Assembly: GCA_021442155.1 (NCBI GenBank)
Contig: CM038215.1
Coordinates: forward strand, 7,712,976 to 7,776,975
Origin: Cymbidium sinense
Lineage: Eukaryota > Streptophyta > Magnoliopsida > Asparagales > Orchidaceae
Direction of reading: 5' to 3'
DNA: 64,000 bases
Made by a program: the position numbers and the translations under genes. Positions 23,640 through 36,300 of the stretch are shown here, piece after piece (position 1 is the stretch's first letter; every line of letters starts with the position of its first letter). The notes below the pieces were generated by a model, which saw nothing but the letters and a program-made list of their open reading frames with translations, ran no database searches and had not been told where the DNA came from.

Positions 23640-25205
23640 ATGTAACTCCTAAGATGTCCTTCAGTGGTATGCCTCCTCTTTAAAAAGCTAAACATATCTC
23701 TAGATCAAAGCCTAATTAGATTCCCTCATCTCTTTAGATAAGACAAAATATACTTAACTAGCTAGAAACATAAGGTGAGCTAACATTGTAATCAACTCTA
23801 GCTTGGTCCTAAAGCATATCCATAGGTGGAGCATCTTATGGAGGGGCTATAACTAGAACCAATGACTTACTTATCCTTATCTAAAACCAAGGTAAAACTT
23901 TGCCACTACCTAGGTTGACTAAAACTTCTAATGATGAGCTCGTGAAAAGTTCTACCTTCTCACATACCTATAGCTTCTCCTATGGGATCCTCGAGTTAAC
24001 TCTAAGTCAATCTCAAGAGGTAAACTCAATTGATAAAAGGATACGACTCAATCTAAAGGAAAGGATAAACTAGAGCTATTATTTTATTTAACTAGAGCTA
24101 AAATAAAATCAAGAGCATAATAATATATAAGATAATCGATAAATTTTTTTCTGGAGGTAAATAAAATCAAGTAAAGCATAGTAAAGGACTTATTCATAGA
24201 TATAACGCTCAAAGAAGAGGAGCTAACTATGCAACTAAGTATTGGACTAAAAACACTAAAATCCTAAAAAGTATAGTCCTACTACTATCACTCTCCTATC
24301 CTAACTAATAAACCTTCCTAGGTTTGAGCTACATTAACCTATAAGGAAAGCTTCTTGATCTTTAAAATGATCTTCTAGAGCTAATATCCTAACCATCTTT
24401 GGTCTTAAAAGGATCATAAGTATCCCTAAATTACTCTAAATAACTGGATGGTTGTTCTAATAAGTATAAATAACTAACTCAACTTGTACTGCTAGTCCTT
24501 AAAAAATAATAAAATTCTAAGACATGGCCTACAAAACGTGGTAAATACTAAACATCATTCTTGCCCACCTAACTTAATCTAAACCTAAAGTCGATTTTAA
24601 GAGACTAAAGATTTCCTAACTACCTCCCTCTTGAATGAATATGACTTATTCAATCTATCAAGAGTAGGTGAAAAGTAGCTACCTAATATAATAACAAGGT
24701 GGTGGAAATGGTCATACCTAAATAGAGGTGGTGGAAAAGGTAAAAGGAGGAGCTAAAGTCTCTCATAAACTCTCCTCTATTGACACACTATCCCTAGCTT
24801 CTTAAACACCTTCTAAACTATGATTGGTAAAACCCTTGGCTTCCTATTGAAGCTAGCCACCTTGTTGATTAATTTCTCAATGTTTTGATGTTAAAGCCAT
24901 GCATAAACTAAACCATGGATATTCTTGAGAAGAATCTCAAAATACTCTATAACTTCACATTTCATGCTCAGAATGTGCCACCTAAGAATTTAATCAACAT
25001 GAGACTCGTAGAGTTTCTATTTCTTTACAATGAGGTCGCCTACAATCACCCTTGAGCTAAAAACCTCTTGATGAATAAACCAAAAGTCTTCAAACCTAAA
25101 AAAAACCTAATCAAATGCAACACTAAAAATAATGAAAATAAAATACTAAACTAAATAAAAAGTAAACTTCCCACCATCAAAGATCTTGATCACAAAACCC
25201 TAAAT
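23640..25205 (-). pseudogene. Tat-type gag remnant, copy 2, rich in CTAAA substitutions
   Basis: Aligns along its length with 19318-21278, for example AGATGTCCTTCAGTGG at 23655, AAGTTCTACCTTCTCA near 23950 and CCATCAAAGATCTT near 25180. It is about 400 bases shorter, and many stretches are replaced by CTAAA, TAAAA or AACCTAAA words. No open frame remains. Both ends touch telomere-like DNA, and the right junction (CACAAAACCCTAAATAAAAT) is equivalent to that of copy 1. The product and role were as for gag copy 1; this copy is dead. The odd substitution pattern is listed as a finding. Confidence 0.7.
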
Positions 25206-27927
25206 AAAATAAAAAAAAAACTAAATAAAACCCAACCTAAAAAATAAACCTAAACCTAAACCTAAAATAAATAAAATAAATAAACTAAACTAAAATAAAT
25301 CAACCCTAAACCTAAACCCTAAACTAAATAAAATAAAATAAACTAAAAATAAACCAAAATCTAAACTAAAATAAACCTAAAATAAAAACCTAAAACCTAA
25401 ACCTAAAAAAGTAAAATAAAAATCCAAACATAAACCTAAAATTAAAAAATAAAACCTAAACCTAAACAAACCTAAACAAAAAAATAAACATAAACCTAAA
25501 CCTAAACCTAAAAAATAAACTAAAATAAAAAAACCTAAACTAAAATAAATAAAACTAAAATAAATAAAATAAACTAAAAAATATAAAAAAATAAAATAAA
25601 CTAAAATAAATAGAAGATTAACTAAATAAACTAAAATACTTAATATTTTTCTTAAAAAAAATGCTTAACCCTAAACCATAAATCCTAAACCCTAAATCCT
25701 AAATCATAAAACTAACCCAAAACCCTAAACCCTAAACCAACAACCCTAAACCCTAAACCTTAAAATTCTAAACCCTAAACCCTAAACTAACCCTAAGCCC
25801 TAAACCCTAAACCCTAAACTGGCCCTAACCCTAAGCTAATCTTAAACAAAAATCTATAAATAAAATAAAATAAACTAAAAATAAACCCAAACCTAAACTA
25901 AAAATAAAACATAAAAATAAACTTGAGATAAAAACCTAAAACTTTAACCTAAAAAACTAAAATAAAAACCCAAACATAAGCCAAAAAATAAAAAATAAAA
26001 CCTAAACCTAAAAAATAAACTAAAATATAAAAACCTAAACTAAAATAAATAAAAAAAACTAAAAAAAGTAAACTAAAAAAATAAAAAATAAAGTAAACTA
26101 AAATAAATAAAAGATTAACTAAATAAACTAAAATACTTAATATTTTCTTAAAAAATCCTAAACCTAATATAACCTAAACCCTAAATAAATCATAAAACTA
26201 ACCTAAACCCTAAACTAAAACCCTAAACCTAAAACTAAAACCCTAAACCCTAAAATCCTAAACCCTAAACTAAACTAACCCTAAACCCTAAACCCTAAAC
26301 TAAATATAAACCTAAGCTAATCCTAAACAAAAATCTAAACTAAATAAAATCAAATAAATAAAAAATAAACCCAAACCTAAACTAAAAATAAAACATAAAA
26401 ATAAACCTAAAACCTTAACCTAAAAAAATAAAATAAAAACCAAAACCTAAACCTAATAATAAAAAATAAAACCTAAACTTTAAAAATAAAATAAAAATAA
26501 AATAAACTAAAAATAAACCTAAACCTAAAAAATAAACTAAAAAAAACCTAAACTAAAATAAATAAACTTAAAATAAATAAACTAAACTAAATAAAAGTAA
26601 AGATAAAACTAAATCAAAATAAAAAATAAAATAAACTAAAATAAATAAAAAATAAACTAAACCTAAACCTACACTAAAAAATAAAATCCATAAACAATAA
26701 CCCTAAACCATAAACACAACCTTAAACCCTAAACCCTAAACCCTAAAACCCTCAACCCTAAATCCTAAAACATGAGCCATAAACCCTAAATCCTAAAACC
26801 ATAAACCCTAAACCCTAAACCCCAAACCCTATAAAACTATAAACCCTAAACCCTAAACCCTAAATAACTATGAACCTAAACTAAATAAATCCCTAAACCC
26901 TAAACCCTAAACCTAAACCTAAACCCTAAATCTAAACCCTAAACCCTAAACCCAAAACCATAAACTCCTAAACTATAAATAACTTAAACCTAAACCCTAA
27001 ACCTAAACCCTAAACCTAAAACCTAAAAAACCTAAACCCCTAAAAAAATCATAAACCTAAGCCTAAAACTAAACTAAACTAAACCCCAAAAACCATAAAC
27101 CATGAAGCCTAAACACTAAACCCTAAACCCTAAACCCCAAACCCTAACCCTAAACCCTAAACTCTAAAAACAAAAAAACCTAAACTAAATAAAACCTAAA
27201 AATAAAATAAATTAAAAAACATAAACATAAATAAAAGAAATAAATTAAATTAAAACCTAAATTAAAACCTTAAAATAAACTAAAATAAACTAATAAAAAT
27301 AAATTAAACTAAAATAAATAATTACATAAACTAAATTAAATAAAATAAAATAAACCTAAGAATAAAAAACCTAAATAAAATAAAAACTAAATGTAAAATA
27401 AAAATAAAATAAACCTAAAGTAAAAACTAAATAACAATGTAAACATAAAAAAAAACCTAAAAGTAAATAAAAAATAAAACCTAAACCCAAAACTAAAAAA
27501 AAATATAAACCTAAACTAAAAATAAAATAAAATATAAAATAAACCTAAACCTAAAGTAAAATAAACTAAACTAAAATAAATAAAACATAAACCTTAACTT
27601 AAAATAAAGTAAACCTAAACCCTAAATTAAATAAAATAAAATAAACTAAATTAAACCTAAACCTAAACTAAAAAATAAAACTTAAAAATTTAACTTAAAA
27701 TAAAACCATAAAACCAAAACCTAAAAAAATAAAATAAAACCTAAACCTAAACTTAAACTTATAAATAAAAATAAAACCTAAATATAAAAATAAAAATAAT
27801 AATAAAACTCAAATAAAAAAAACCTAAACCTAAACATAAAAAAATAATATAAATTAAAAAACCTAAACTAAATAAAAATAAAAAATAAACTTAAATAAAA
27901 ATAAAAAATAAAATAAACTAAATAAAC
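25206..27927. repeat. Telomere-like array, block between gag copy 2 and 3'-end stub
   Basis: CCCTAAA-rich stretches (25660-25820, 26160-26330, 26700-27170) alternate with A-rich blocks. Two closely related sub-blocks (about 25370-25830 and 25925-26330) repeat the order AATAAAACCTAAACCTAAAA, AAAGATTAACTAAATAAACT, AAATACTTAATATTTTTCTT. The latter is a decayed anchor (25630, 26130). The word AAAACTAAATGTAAAATAAA is at 27382. Confidence 0.85.
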
Positions 27928-27980
27928 AAAAGAAGAAATGTTGAATCTGAATTTGTTCTCAGTTAAAAAAAATCAAAAAC
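27928..27980 (+). pseudogene. Gene fragment 2: 3'-end stub of the GRP 3'UTR
   Basis: AAAAGAAGAAATGTTGAATC followed by TGAATTTGTTCTCAGTT and an A-run is the extreme 3' end of the GRP 3'UTR seen at 21890, 39945, 42600 and 59320. Everything upstream is replaced by A-rich telomere-like DNA. It sits where an anchor would be expected, 546 bases after the 27382 landmark word. Confidence 0.8.
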
Positions 27981-30900
27981 TCTAAACCCTAAACCCTAAT
28001 CCTAAAACTAAATCTTAAATCCTAAACCCTAAACCCTAAACCCTAAACCCTAAAACCTAAACCCTAAACCCTAAACCTTAAATTCTAAACCCAAAAAAAG
28101 CCCCTAAACCCTAAATCATAAACCTTAAAATGATACAAGCCTAACCCTAAACTAAATAAAACTTAAAAATAAAATAAGTAAATAAATCTAAACTAAAATA
28201 AAATTAAAAAATAAAATAAAATAAAAACATAAACTAAAACCTAAAACTAAACCTAAACCTTAATCTAAAAATAAAATAAATAAATAAAACTAAATTAAAA
28301 TAAAATTAATAAAAACCTAAACTAAAAAATAAAAAACCTAAATAAAATAAAAACTAAACCTAAAATAAAAATCAAATAAATCTAAAATTAAATAAAAATC
28401 ATAACCTAAAGAATAAACATAAAAATAAAACCTAAAAATAAATAGATAAACCAAAATCCTAAACTAAAAAAAAAACCTAAACCTAAAATAAAAATTAAAT
28501 AAACCTAAACCTAAACTAAAATAAATAAAACCTAAACCTACAACTAAAATAAACAGAACCTAAACTAAATAAAAATAAAATGAACTAAAAATAAACCTAA
28601 ACCTAAACAAAAAAAAAAACCTAAACTAAACAGTAAAACCTAAAATAAAAACATAATATCTAAACCTAGAAAAATAAAATAAAAACCTAAACCTAAACCT
28701 AAGAATAAAAAATAAAATCGAAACTTAAAAAATAAAATAAAAATAAAACTAAACTAAAAAATCAACCTAAACCTAAACCTAAAAAATAAACTAAAATAAA
28801 AAATCTAAACTAAAATAAAAATACTAAATTAAATAAAAATAAAAATGAACCTAAATTACAATAAGAAATAAAATAAACTAAAATAAAAGAAACTAAATAA
28901 CTTGAACATACGAGGTTACTTAATTTAAAAAATATATAATAATAATAATAAAAGTGCTAACGCTAAACCTAAACTCTAAACCTTAAAACTAACCCTAAAC
29001 CCTAAATTCTAAACCCTAAACCTACAACCCTAAACCCTAAGCCCTAAACCCTAAACCTTAAACCCTAAAACCTAAACCCTAAATCCTAAACCCTAAAATC
29101 TATAACCATAAACCCTAAACCCTAAACCCGAAACCCTAAATACCTAAACTAAATAAAACCTAACAATAAAATAAACAAAAAAAACCTTAACCTAATTAAA
29201 CAAAAAAATAAAATAAAATAAAAACCTAAACCTAAACCTAAACATAAACTAAAGAATAAAATAAAATAAAATAAAATAAATAAAAACTAAACTAAAATAA
29301 AATAAATAAAAAATTAAACTAAACTAAAAAAAATAAACCAAAATATAATAAAAACTAAACGTAAAATAAAAGTAAAATAACCTTTAAATAAAATAAAATG
29401 AAAATAAATAAAAATCTAAACCTAAAAAATAAACATAAAAATAAAACCTAAAAATAAATAAAAAACAAAACCTAAACCCTAAACTAAAAAAAAAACCTAA
29501 ACCTAAAATAAAAAAATAAAATAAACCTAAACCTAAACTAAAAAAAACTAAACAAAAATAAATAATGCCTAAACCTAAACATAAAATAAACAAAACATAA
29601 ACCCTAAACTAAATAAAATCAAATAAACTAAAAATAAATCTAAACATAAACTTAAAAATAAAACCTAAAAATAAACCTAAAATAAAAACCCAATACCTAA
29701 ACGTAAAGAAATAAAATAAAAACCTAAACCTAAAATTAAAAATTAAAAATAAAACATAAACCTAAAAAATAAAATAAAAATAAAACTAAACTAATAAATA
29801 AACATATCCTAAACATAAACCTAAAAAATAAACTTAAATAAATAAATTAATCTAAATAAAAATAAAAAAATAAACCTAAATAAAATAAAATATAAAATAA
29901 ACTAAAATTAATAAAAATAAACTAAATAAACCTAAACTTACTAGATAAACCCTAAACTTAATTTAAAAAAGAAAACCCTAAAGTTAACCCTAAACCATAA
30001 ACCCTAATAAATCCTAAACCCTAAACACTAAACCCCAAGCTAACCCTAAACCCTAACAACCCTAAAAGCTAAAGCCTAAACACTAAACCCTAAACCCTAA
30101 ACCCTAAACCCTAACCCTAAACCCTAAACCCTAAAACCCTAAACCCTAAACTCTAAACCCTAAAAAACTAAAAACTTAATCCTAAAATAAATAAAACCTA
30201 AAAATAAAATAAATAAAAAAACCTACACCTAAATAAATTAAAAAAATAAAATAAAATAAAAACCTTGCCTAAATCCTAAACCTAACCCTAAAAATAAAAT
30301 AAAACAAACTAATAAAAAATTCTAAAATAAACTAAATAATAACATAAACAAAACTAAACAAAATAGAATAAACCTAAGAATAAAAAACCTAAATAACATA
30401 AAAACTAAATGTAAAATAAAATAAAATTAACCTAAAATAAACTATAAATAAAATAAAATAAATATTAAATAAAAACCTAAACTTAAAAAATAAACCTAAA
30501 AATAAAACCTAAAAATAAATAAAAAATAAAACTAAACCATAAACAAAAAGAAAACTTAAACCTAAAATAAAAATAAAATAAACAAAATAAAACAAACATA
30601 AACATAAAGTAAAATAAACTAAACTAAAATAAATAAAACCTAAACCTAAACCTAAAATAAACTAAATATAAACCTAAACCTAAACTAAATAAAATAAAAC
30701 AAATTAAAATTAAACTTAAACCTAAACTAAAAAATAAAACCTAAAAATAAACCTAAAATAGAAAACTATAACCTAAACCTAAATAAATAAAATAAAAAGC
30801 TAAACCTAAACCTAAACATACAAATAAAAAATAAAACTTAAACCTAAAAAATAAAATAAAAATAAAACACAACTAAAAAATAAACTGAGCTTAAACCCGA

Positions 30901-31080
30901 ACCTAAAAAATAAACTAAAATAAAAAAAACCAAAACTAATATAAATAAACCTAAAAATAAATAAACTAAACTAAATAAAAATTAAAAATAAACATATATA
31001 TAAATAAAAAATAAAGTAAACTAAAATAAATAAAAATAAACTAAATAAACCTAAACATGCTAGTTTAATTAATTTAAAAA
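27981..31080. repeat. Higher-order telomere-like repeat, long-type units (~1.05 kb)
   Basis: Units end in anchors at 28891-28932, 29921-29970 and 31041-31080, a spacing of about 1.03-1.11 kb. Each unit opens with a 150-350-base CCCTAAA block (28000-28110, 28960-29140, 29985-30180). It then runs through an A-rich block in fixed order, with the landmark AAAACTAAA(T/C)GTAAAATAAA-like word at 28350, 29350 and 30400, each 540-640 bases before the anchor. Fixed order and spacing show duplicated units and exclude random simple sequence. The 69-codon minus frame at 29384-29593 is low-complexity noise. Confidence 0.8.
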
Positions 31081-34000
31081 TAAATCTACACTAAAACTTG
31101 AACCCTAAAATCTTAAATCTTATACCCTAAACCATAAACCTTAAACCATAAACACTAAACCCTAAACCTACAAACCTAAATCCAAAATTCTAAACACTAG
31201 AACCCTAAACCCAAAACCAAAAACCCAAAATCCTAAACCTTAAACCCTAAAAACCCTAAACCCCAAACCCTAGACCCTAAACCTTAAACCCTAAACCTTA
31301 AACCCTAAAACCCTAAACCCTAAAGAATAAACACTAAATCCTAAACTTTAAAAACACTAAAAATCCTAAACCCTAAAGCCTAATCCCTATACCCTAAACC
31401 CTAAATCCTAACCCTAAACCCTAAACCCTAAACCCTAAACCTTAAATCATAAGCATTAAAAACCTAAAATGTTTAGATTTAAAAATAAAATAAAAATAAA
31501 ACTCAATAAAAAATAAACATAAACCTAAACCAAAACCTAAAAAATAAATAAAATAAAAAACCTAAACTAAAATAACTAAACCTAAAATAAATAAACTAAA
31601 CTAAATAAAAATGAAAATTAAAGCTAAACCAAAATTAAAAAAATAAAATAAACTAAGTAAACTAAATAAACCTAAACCTGCTGATTTACTTATTTTTTTT
31701 AAAAGAAAAAACCCTAAATCCTAAATCCTAAATCCTAAACCATAAACCTTAAACCCTAAACCCTAAACAATAAAGTCTAAAACTAACCCAAAACCATAAA
31801 CTATAAACCCAAAATGTATAACACTAAAACTAAAACCCTAAACCCTAAACCCTAAGCCCTAAAAAACCCTAAGCTAAAACCTGAATCCTAAACCTAAAAC
31901 CTAAAACATAAACCCTAAACCCTAAACCCTAAACCCTAAACCCTAAGCCCTAAAACCCAAAACCCCAAATCCAAAAACCTAAGCACAAAATCCAAAACCC
32001 TAAACCCTAAACCCTTAAAACCCTAAACCCTAAAGCCTAAACACTAAACCCTAAACCCTAAACCCTAACACTAAACCCTCAACCCTAAACCCTAAAACCA
32101 TAAACCCTAAACCCTAAACCTTAAACCTTAAACCCTAAACCCTAAACCCTAAAAACCTAAAAACCAAAAAACTTAAAAACCTAAACCTAAAATATAAAAT
32201 AAAAATTAAACTTAACTAAAAAATAAACTTAAACCTAAACCTAAACCTAAAAAATAAAAATAAAAATAAGTAAACTTAAAATAAATAAACTAAACTAAAT
32301 AAAAAATAAACTTAAACAAAAATTAAAATTAAAATTAACTAAAATAATTAAAAAATAAACTAAGTAAACTAAATAAACCTAAACCTACCGATTTACTTAA
32401 TTTTTCATATATAAAAAAACCCTAGACCCTAAGCCCTAGACCCTAAACCGAAAACCATAAACCCTAAAACTAACCCTACACCCTAAACCTACAACCTCAA
32501 ATCCTAAACCCTAAACCCCAAACCCAAAATCCTAAATGCTAAACCCTAAACCCTAAATCCTAAAGCCTAAACACTAAACCCAAACTTAAAATCATAAACC
32601 CTAAATCATAAACCCTAAACCCTAAACCCTAAACCTTAATAACCCTAAACCCTAAAGCCTAAACATTAAACCTTAACCCTAAACCCTAACCCTAAATCGT
32701 AAAACCTATATCCTAAACCTTAAACCCTAAACCCTAAAAACCTAAAAACTTAAACCTAAAAAATAAAATAAAAATAAAACTTAACTAAAAATTAAACTTA
32801 AACCTAAACCTAAACCTAAAAAATAAATTAAAATAAAAAACTAAAACTAAAATATGTAAACCAAAAATAACTTATCTAAATTAAATAAAAATAAAAAATA
32901 TACTTAAAAAAATAAAAATAAACTAAAATAAATCAAAAAACTAAATAAATATAAACTTATCGATTTACTTATTTTTTTTAAAAACCTAAACCATAAATCC
33001 TAAATCCTAAACCCTAAAATCTAAACACTAAACCCTAAACCATAAACCCTAAAATTAACCCTTAACCCTAAACTATAAACTTACAACACTAAAACTACAA
33101 CCCTAAACCCTAAACCATAAAAAATGCTAAATTAAAACCTGAACCCTCAACTAAAACCTAAATCATAAACCCTAAACCATAAACCCTAAACCCTAAAACC
33201 TAAACCTGCAACCCTAAACCCTAAACCCTAAGCCCTAAAACCCTAAACGCCAAACCCAAAATCCTAAACCCTAAACCCTAAACCCGAAACCCTAAAATCT
33301 TTAAACATTAAAGCCTAATCACTAAACCCTAAACCCTAAATCCTAAACCCTAACCCTAAACCCTAAACCCTAAAATCCTAACCACTAAGACCTAAACCAT
33401 AAACCGTAAACCCAAAACCTTAAACCCTAAACCCTAAACCCTAAACCCTAAAAAGCTAAAATTTTAAAAACTTAAACCTAAAAAGTAAAATAAAAATAAA
33501 ACTCAACTAAAAAATAAACTTAAACCTAGACCTAAACTTAAAAAATAAACAAAAATAATTAAACCTTAAAAAAATAAACTAAATTAAATAAAAATAAAAA
33601 ATTTACCTAAATAAAAAAATAAACTAAAATAAATAAAAATTAAACTAAGTAAACCTAAACCTACGAGTTTACTTATTTTTTCTTTAAGAAAAAACCCTAA
33701 ATCGTAAATCCTAAATCCTAAACCTAAACCCTAAAACTAACCCTAAACCTACAATACTAAACCTATAACCCAAAAACCTAAGCCATAAACCCTAAAAAAC
33801 CCTAAACCCTAAACCCTAATCCCTAAACCCTAAACCCTAACCCTAAACCCTAAACCCTAAACCCTAAAAGCATAAACTCTAAAACCCTAAACCCTAAATT
33901 ATAAACCCTAAACCCTAAACTTTAAAACCAACAACCCTAAACCCTAAACTAAATAAAACCAAAAATATAAAAAATAAAAAAATTTAAACCTAAATAAAAA

Positions 34001-34110
34001 AAATAAAAAAAATAAATACATAAATCAAAACTTAAATCTAAACCTAAACCTAATGAATAAAAAATAAACTAAATAAACATAAACCCACCAATTTTCTTAA
34101 TTTTTAAAAA
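31081..34110. repeat. Higher-order telomere-like repeat, short-type units (0.42-0.71 kb)
   Basis: Anchors end five successive units at 31661-31710, 32369-32405, 32941-32982, 33648-33695 and 34069-34110. Each unit has a CCCTAAA-rich block of 250-450 bases and only about 200-280 bases of A-rich DNA. The landmark AAAACTAAATGTAAAA word is absent, so these look like internal-deletion derivatives of the long type. The best telomere-unit runs of the window are here (for example 31910-31950). Confidence 0.8.
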
Positions 34111-35758
34111 ATAAAAAATAAAAAAAACTAAAAAAACAAAAAAAACCATAACCCTAAACCCTAAACCACAACCATAAACCTTAAACCCTAAACCATAAGA
34201 CACTAAATCATAAACCCTAAGCCCTAAACCCTAAACCCCAAAACCTACAACCCTAAACCTTAAACCCTAAACCCAAGACCATAATCAGAAAATGCTAAAC
34301 CCCAAACATTAAACCTTAAAAGCATAAAAACCTTAACTTAAACTAAATAAAACTTAAAAATAAAATAAAAAAACCTAAATCTAAATAAAAATAAATAAGA
34401 ATAAAAATATAAACTAAAACATAAACCTAAAACTAAACCTAAAAATAAAATAAAATAAAAAAAGAAAAAACAAAACTAAAATAAAATAAATAAAAACCTA
34501 AACCTAAACTAAAAAAAATAAAATAAACCTAAAAATAAAAACCTAAATAAAATAAAAACTAAATGAAAAATAAAAATAAAATAAACCTAAAATATAATAA
34601 AAACATAATCCTAAAAAATAAACCTAAAAATAAATAAAAAATAAAACCTAAGCCCTAAACTAAAAAAAAAACCTAAACCTAAAATAATAAAATAAAATAA
34701 ACCCAAACCTAAATTAAAATAAACAAAACTAAAATAAATAAAACCTAATCCTAACCCTAAAATAAACTAAACCTAAACCCAAAATAAAATTAAATAAAAT
34801 AAACTAAAAATCAACCCAGACATAAACTAGAAAATAAAACCTAAAGATAAACCAAAGATAAAAACCTAAAACCTAAACAAAAAAAAAATAAAATAAAAAC
34901 CTAAACCTAAATAAAACTTAAACCTAAAAAATAAAATAAAAATAAAACTAAACTAAAAAATAAACATATACCTAAACCTAAACATAAAAAATAAATTAAT
35001 ATAAAAATCCTAAACTAAAATAAATAAACATAAAATAAATAAAAATAAAAAATAAACCTAAATAAAAATATAAAATAAAACTAAATAGATTTAAACTTAG
35101 CGGTTTACTTAATTTTAAGAAAAAACCCTAAAGCTTAAACCCTAAGCACTAAATCCTAAACTTTAAACCTAAAACCCTAAACCCTGAACCCTAAATCCTA
35201 AACCTACAACCCTAAACCTGCATCCCTAAACCCTGAACCTAAACCGTAATCCCTAAACCCTAAACCTTAAAACCTAAACCCTAAACTCTAAATCATATAT
35301 ACTAACCCTAATCCTAAACCCTAAACCCTAAAACCTTAAACCTTAAACCCTAAACTAACCCTAAACCGTAAAGCCTAAAGCCTAAATTGTAAACCCTAAA
35401 GCCCTAAACCTTAATCTAACCCTAAGCCCTAAGCTAACCATAAACCTTAATCATTAAGCTAACCATAAACCCTAAACCCAAACCTAATAAAAATAAAACA
35501 AAATAAATAAAAATAATAATAAAACAAATAAGAAATTAATAAATAATAATAAAACCTAACTAATATAAATAAAGTTAACTAAATAAATAATAATGAAACT
35601 AAAACAAATATAAATTACTAAAATAAATAATAATAACTAAAACCAAATAAACTAACTAAAACCATAAAACCCTAATACAGAAACTATACTAACTAATATA
35701 ATAATAATAATAATTATTATTATTATAATAATAAAAATTAATAAAAACTAGCTAAAAC

Positions 35759-35797
<39 letters not shown>

Positions 35798-36300
35798 AAA
35801 TAAATAATAAAACTAAACCCTAAACTAATAAAACCAAACCAATATAATCCAATAATAATAAAACTAACAATAAACAAAACTAATAAACTAAACTAAAATT
35901 GAACCCCATAAACTTAAATAAAACTAAAATTGAACCCCAAAAACTAACTAAACTAAAAATAACTAATAAACTAAAAACTAATAAAACCCTAAACTAATAA
36001 CTAAACAATAACTAAACTAAAAACCTAACAAAAACTAATAAAACCCCCCTAAACTAAAACTAAATAAAAACCAAAAACTAAAATAAAACTAAAAAATAGT
36101 AGACCATAATAACCCCAATAAACCTAAATAAAGACTAAACATAAAACCAAATAAACCCCAAAATAAAAAATTAATAACTAAAATAATAATAATAATAATA
36201 ATAAACTAAACTAATAAACCTAAACCCTAAATATATTAATAACTAACAAATAAACATAATAAAACTAAAACCTAATAACAATAATTAAACTAACTTTAAT
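34111..36300. repeat. Telomere-like array grading into TAA-rich DNA
   Basis: A long-type unit with the landmark at 34555 and its anchor at 35081-35130 is followed by CCCTAAA words with GCTAACC variants (35280-35490). From 35490 to 36300 telomere words give way to AATAATAAAACTAA DNA and AAT microsatellites. No coding signal on either strand. Confidence 0.85.
35699..35796. repeat. AAT/ATT microsatellites with a perfect inverted stretch
   Basis: AATAATAATAATAA joins TTATTATTATTATAATAAT at 35699-35735, so the strand can fold on itself. An unbroken AAT tract follows at 35757-35796. Another AAT tract is at 36182-36203. Both lie in the only stretch of the array where telomere words nearly vanish. 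Confidence 0.9.

Noticed and set aside
31081..34110. CRISPR-like reading of the regularly spaced anchors
   Set aside because: The intervals are themselves repetitive, vary from 0.42 to 0.71 kb, and the DNA is clearly plant nuclear with telomere-like words and plant retroelements.
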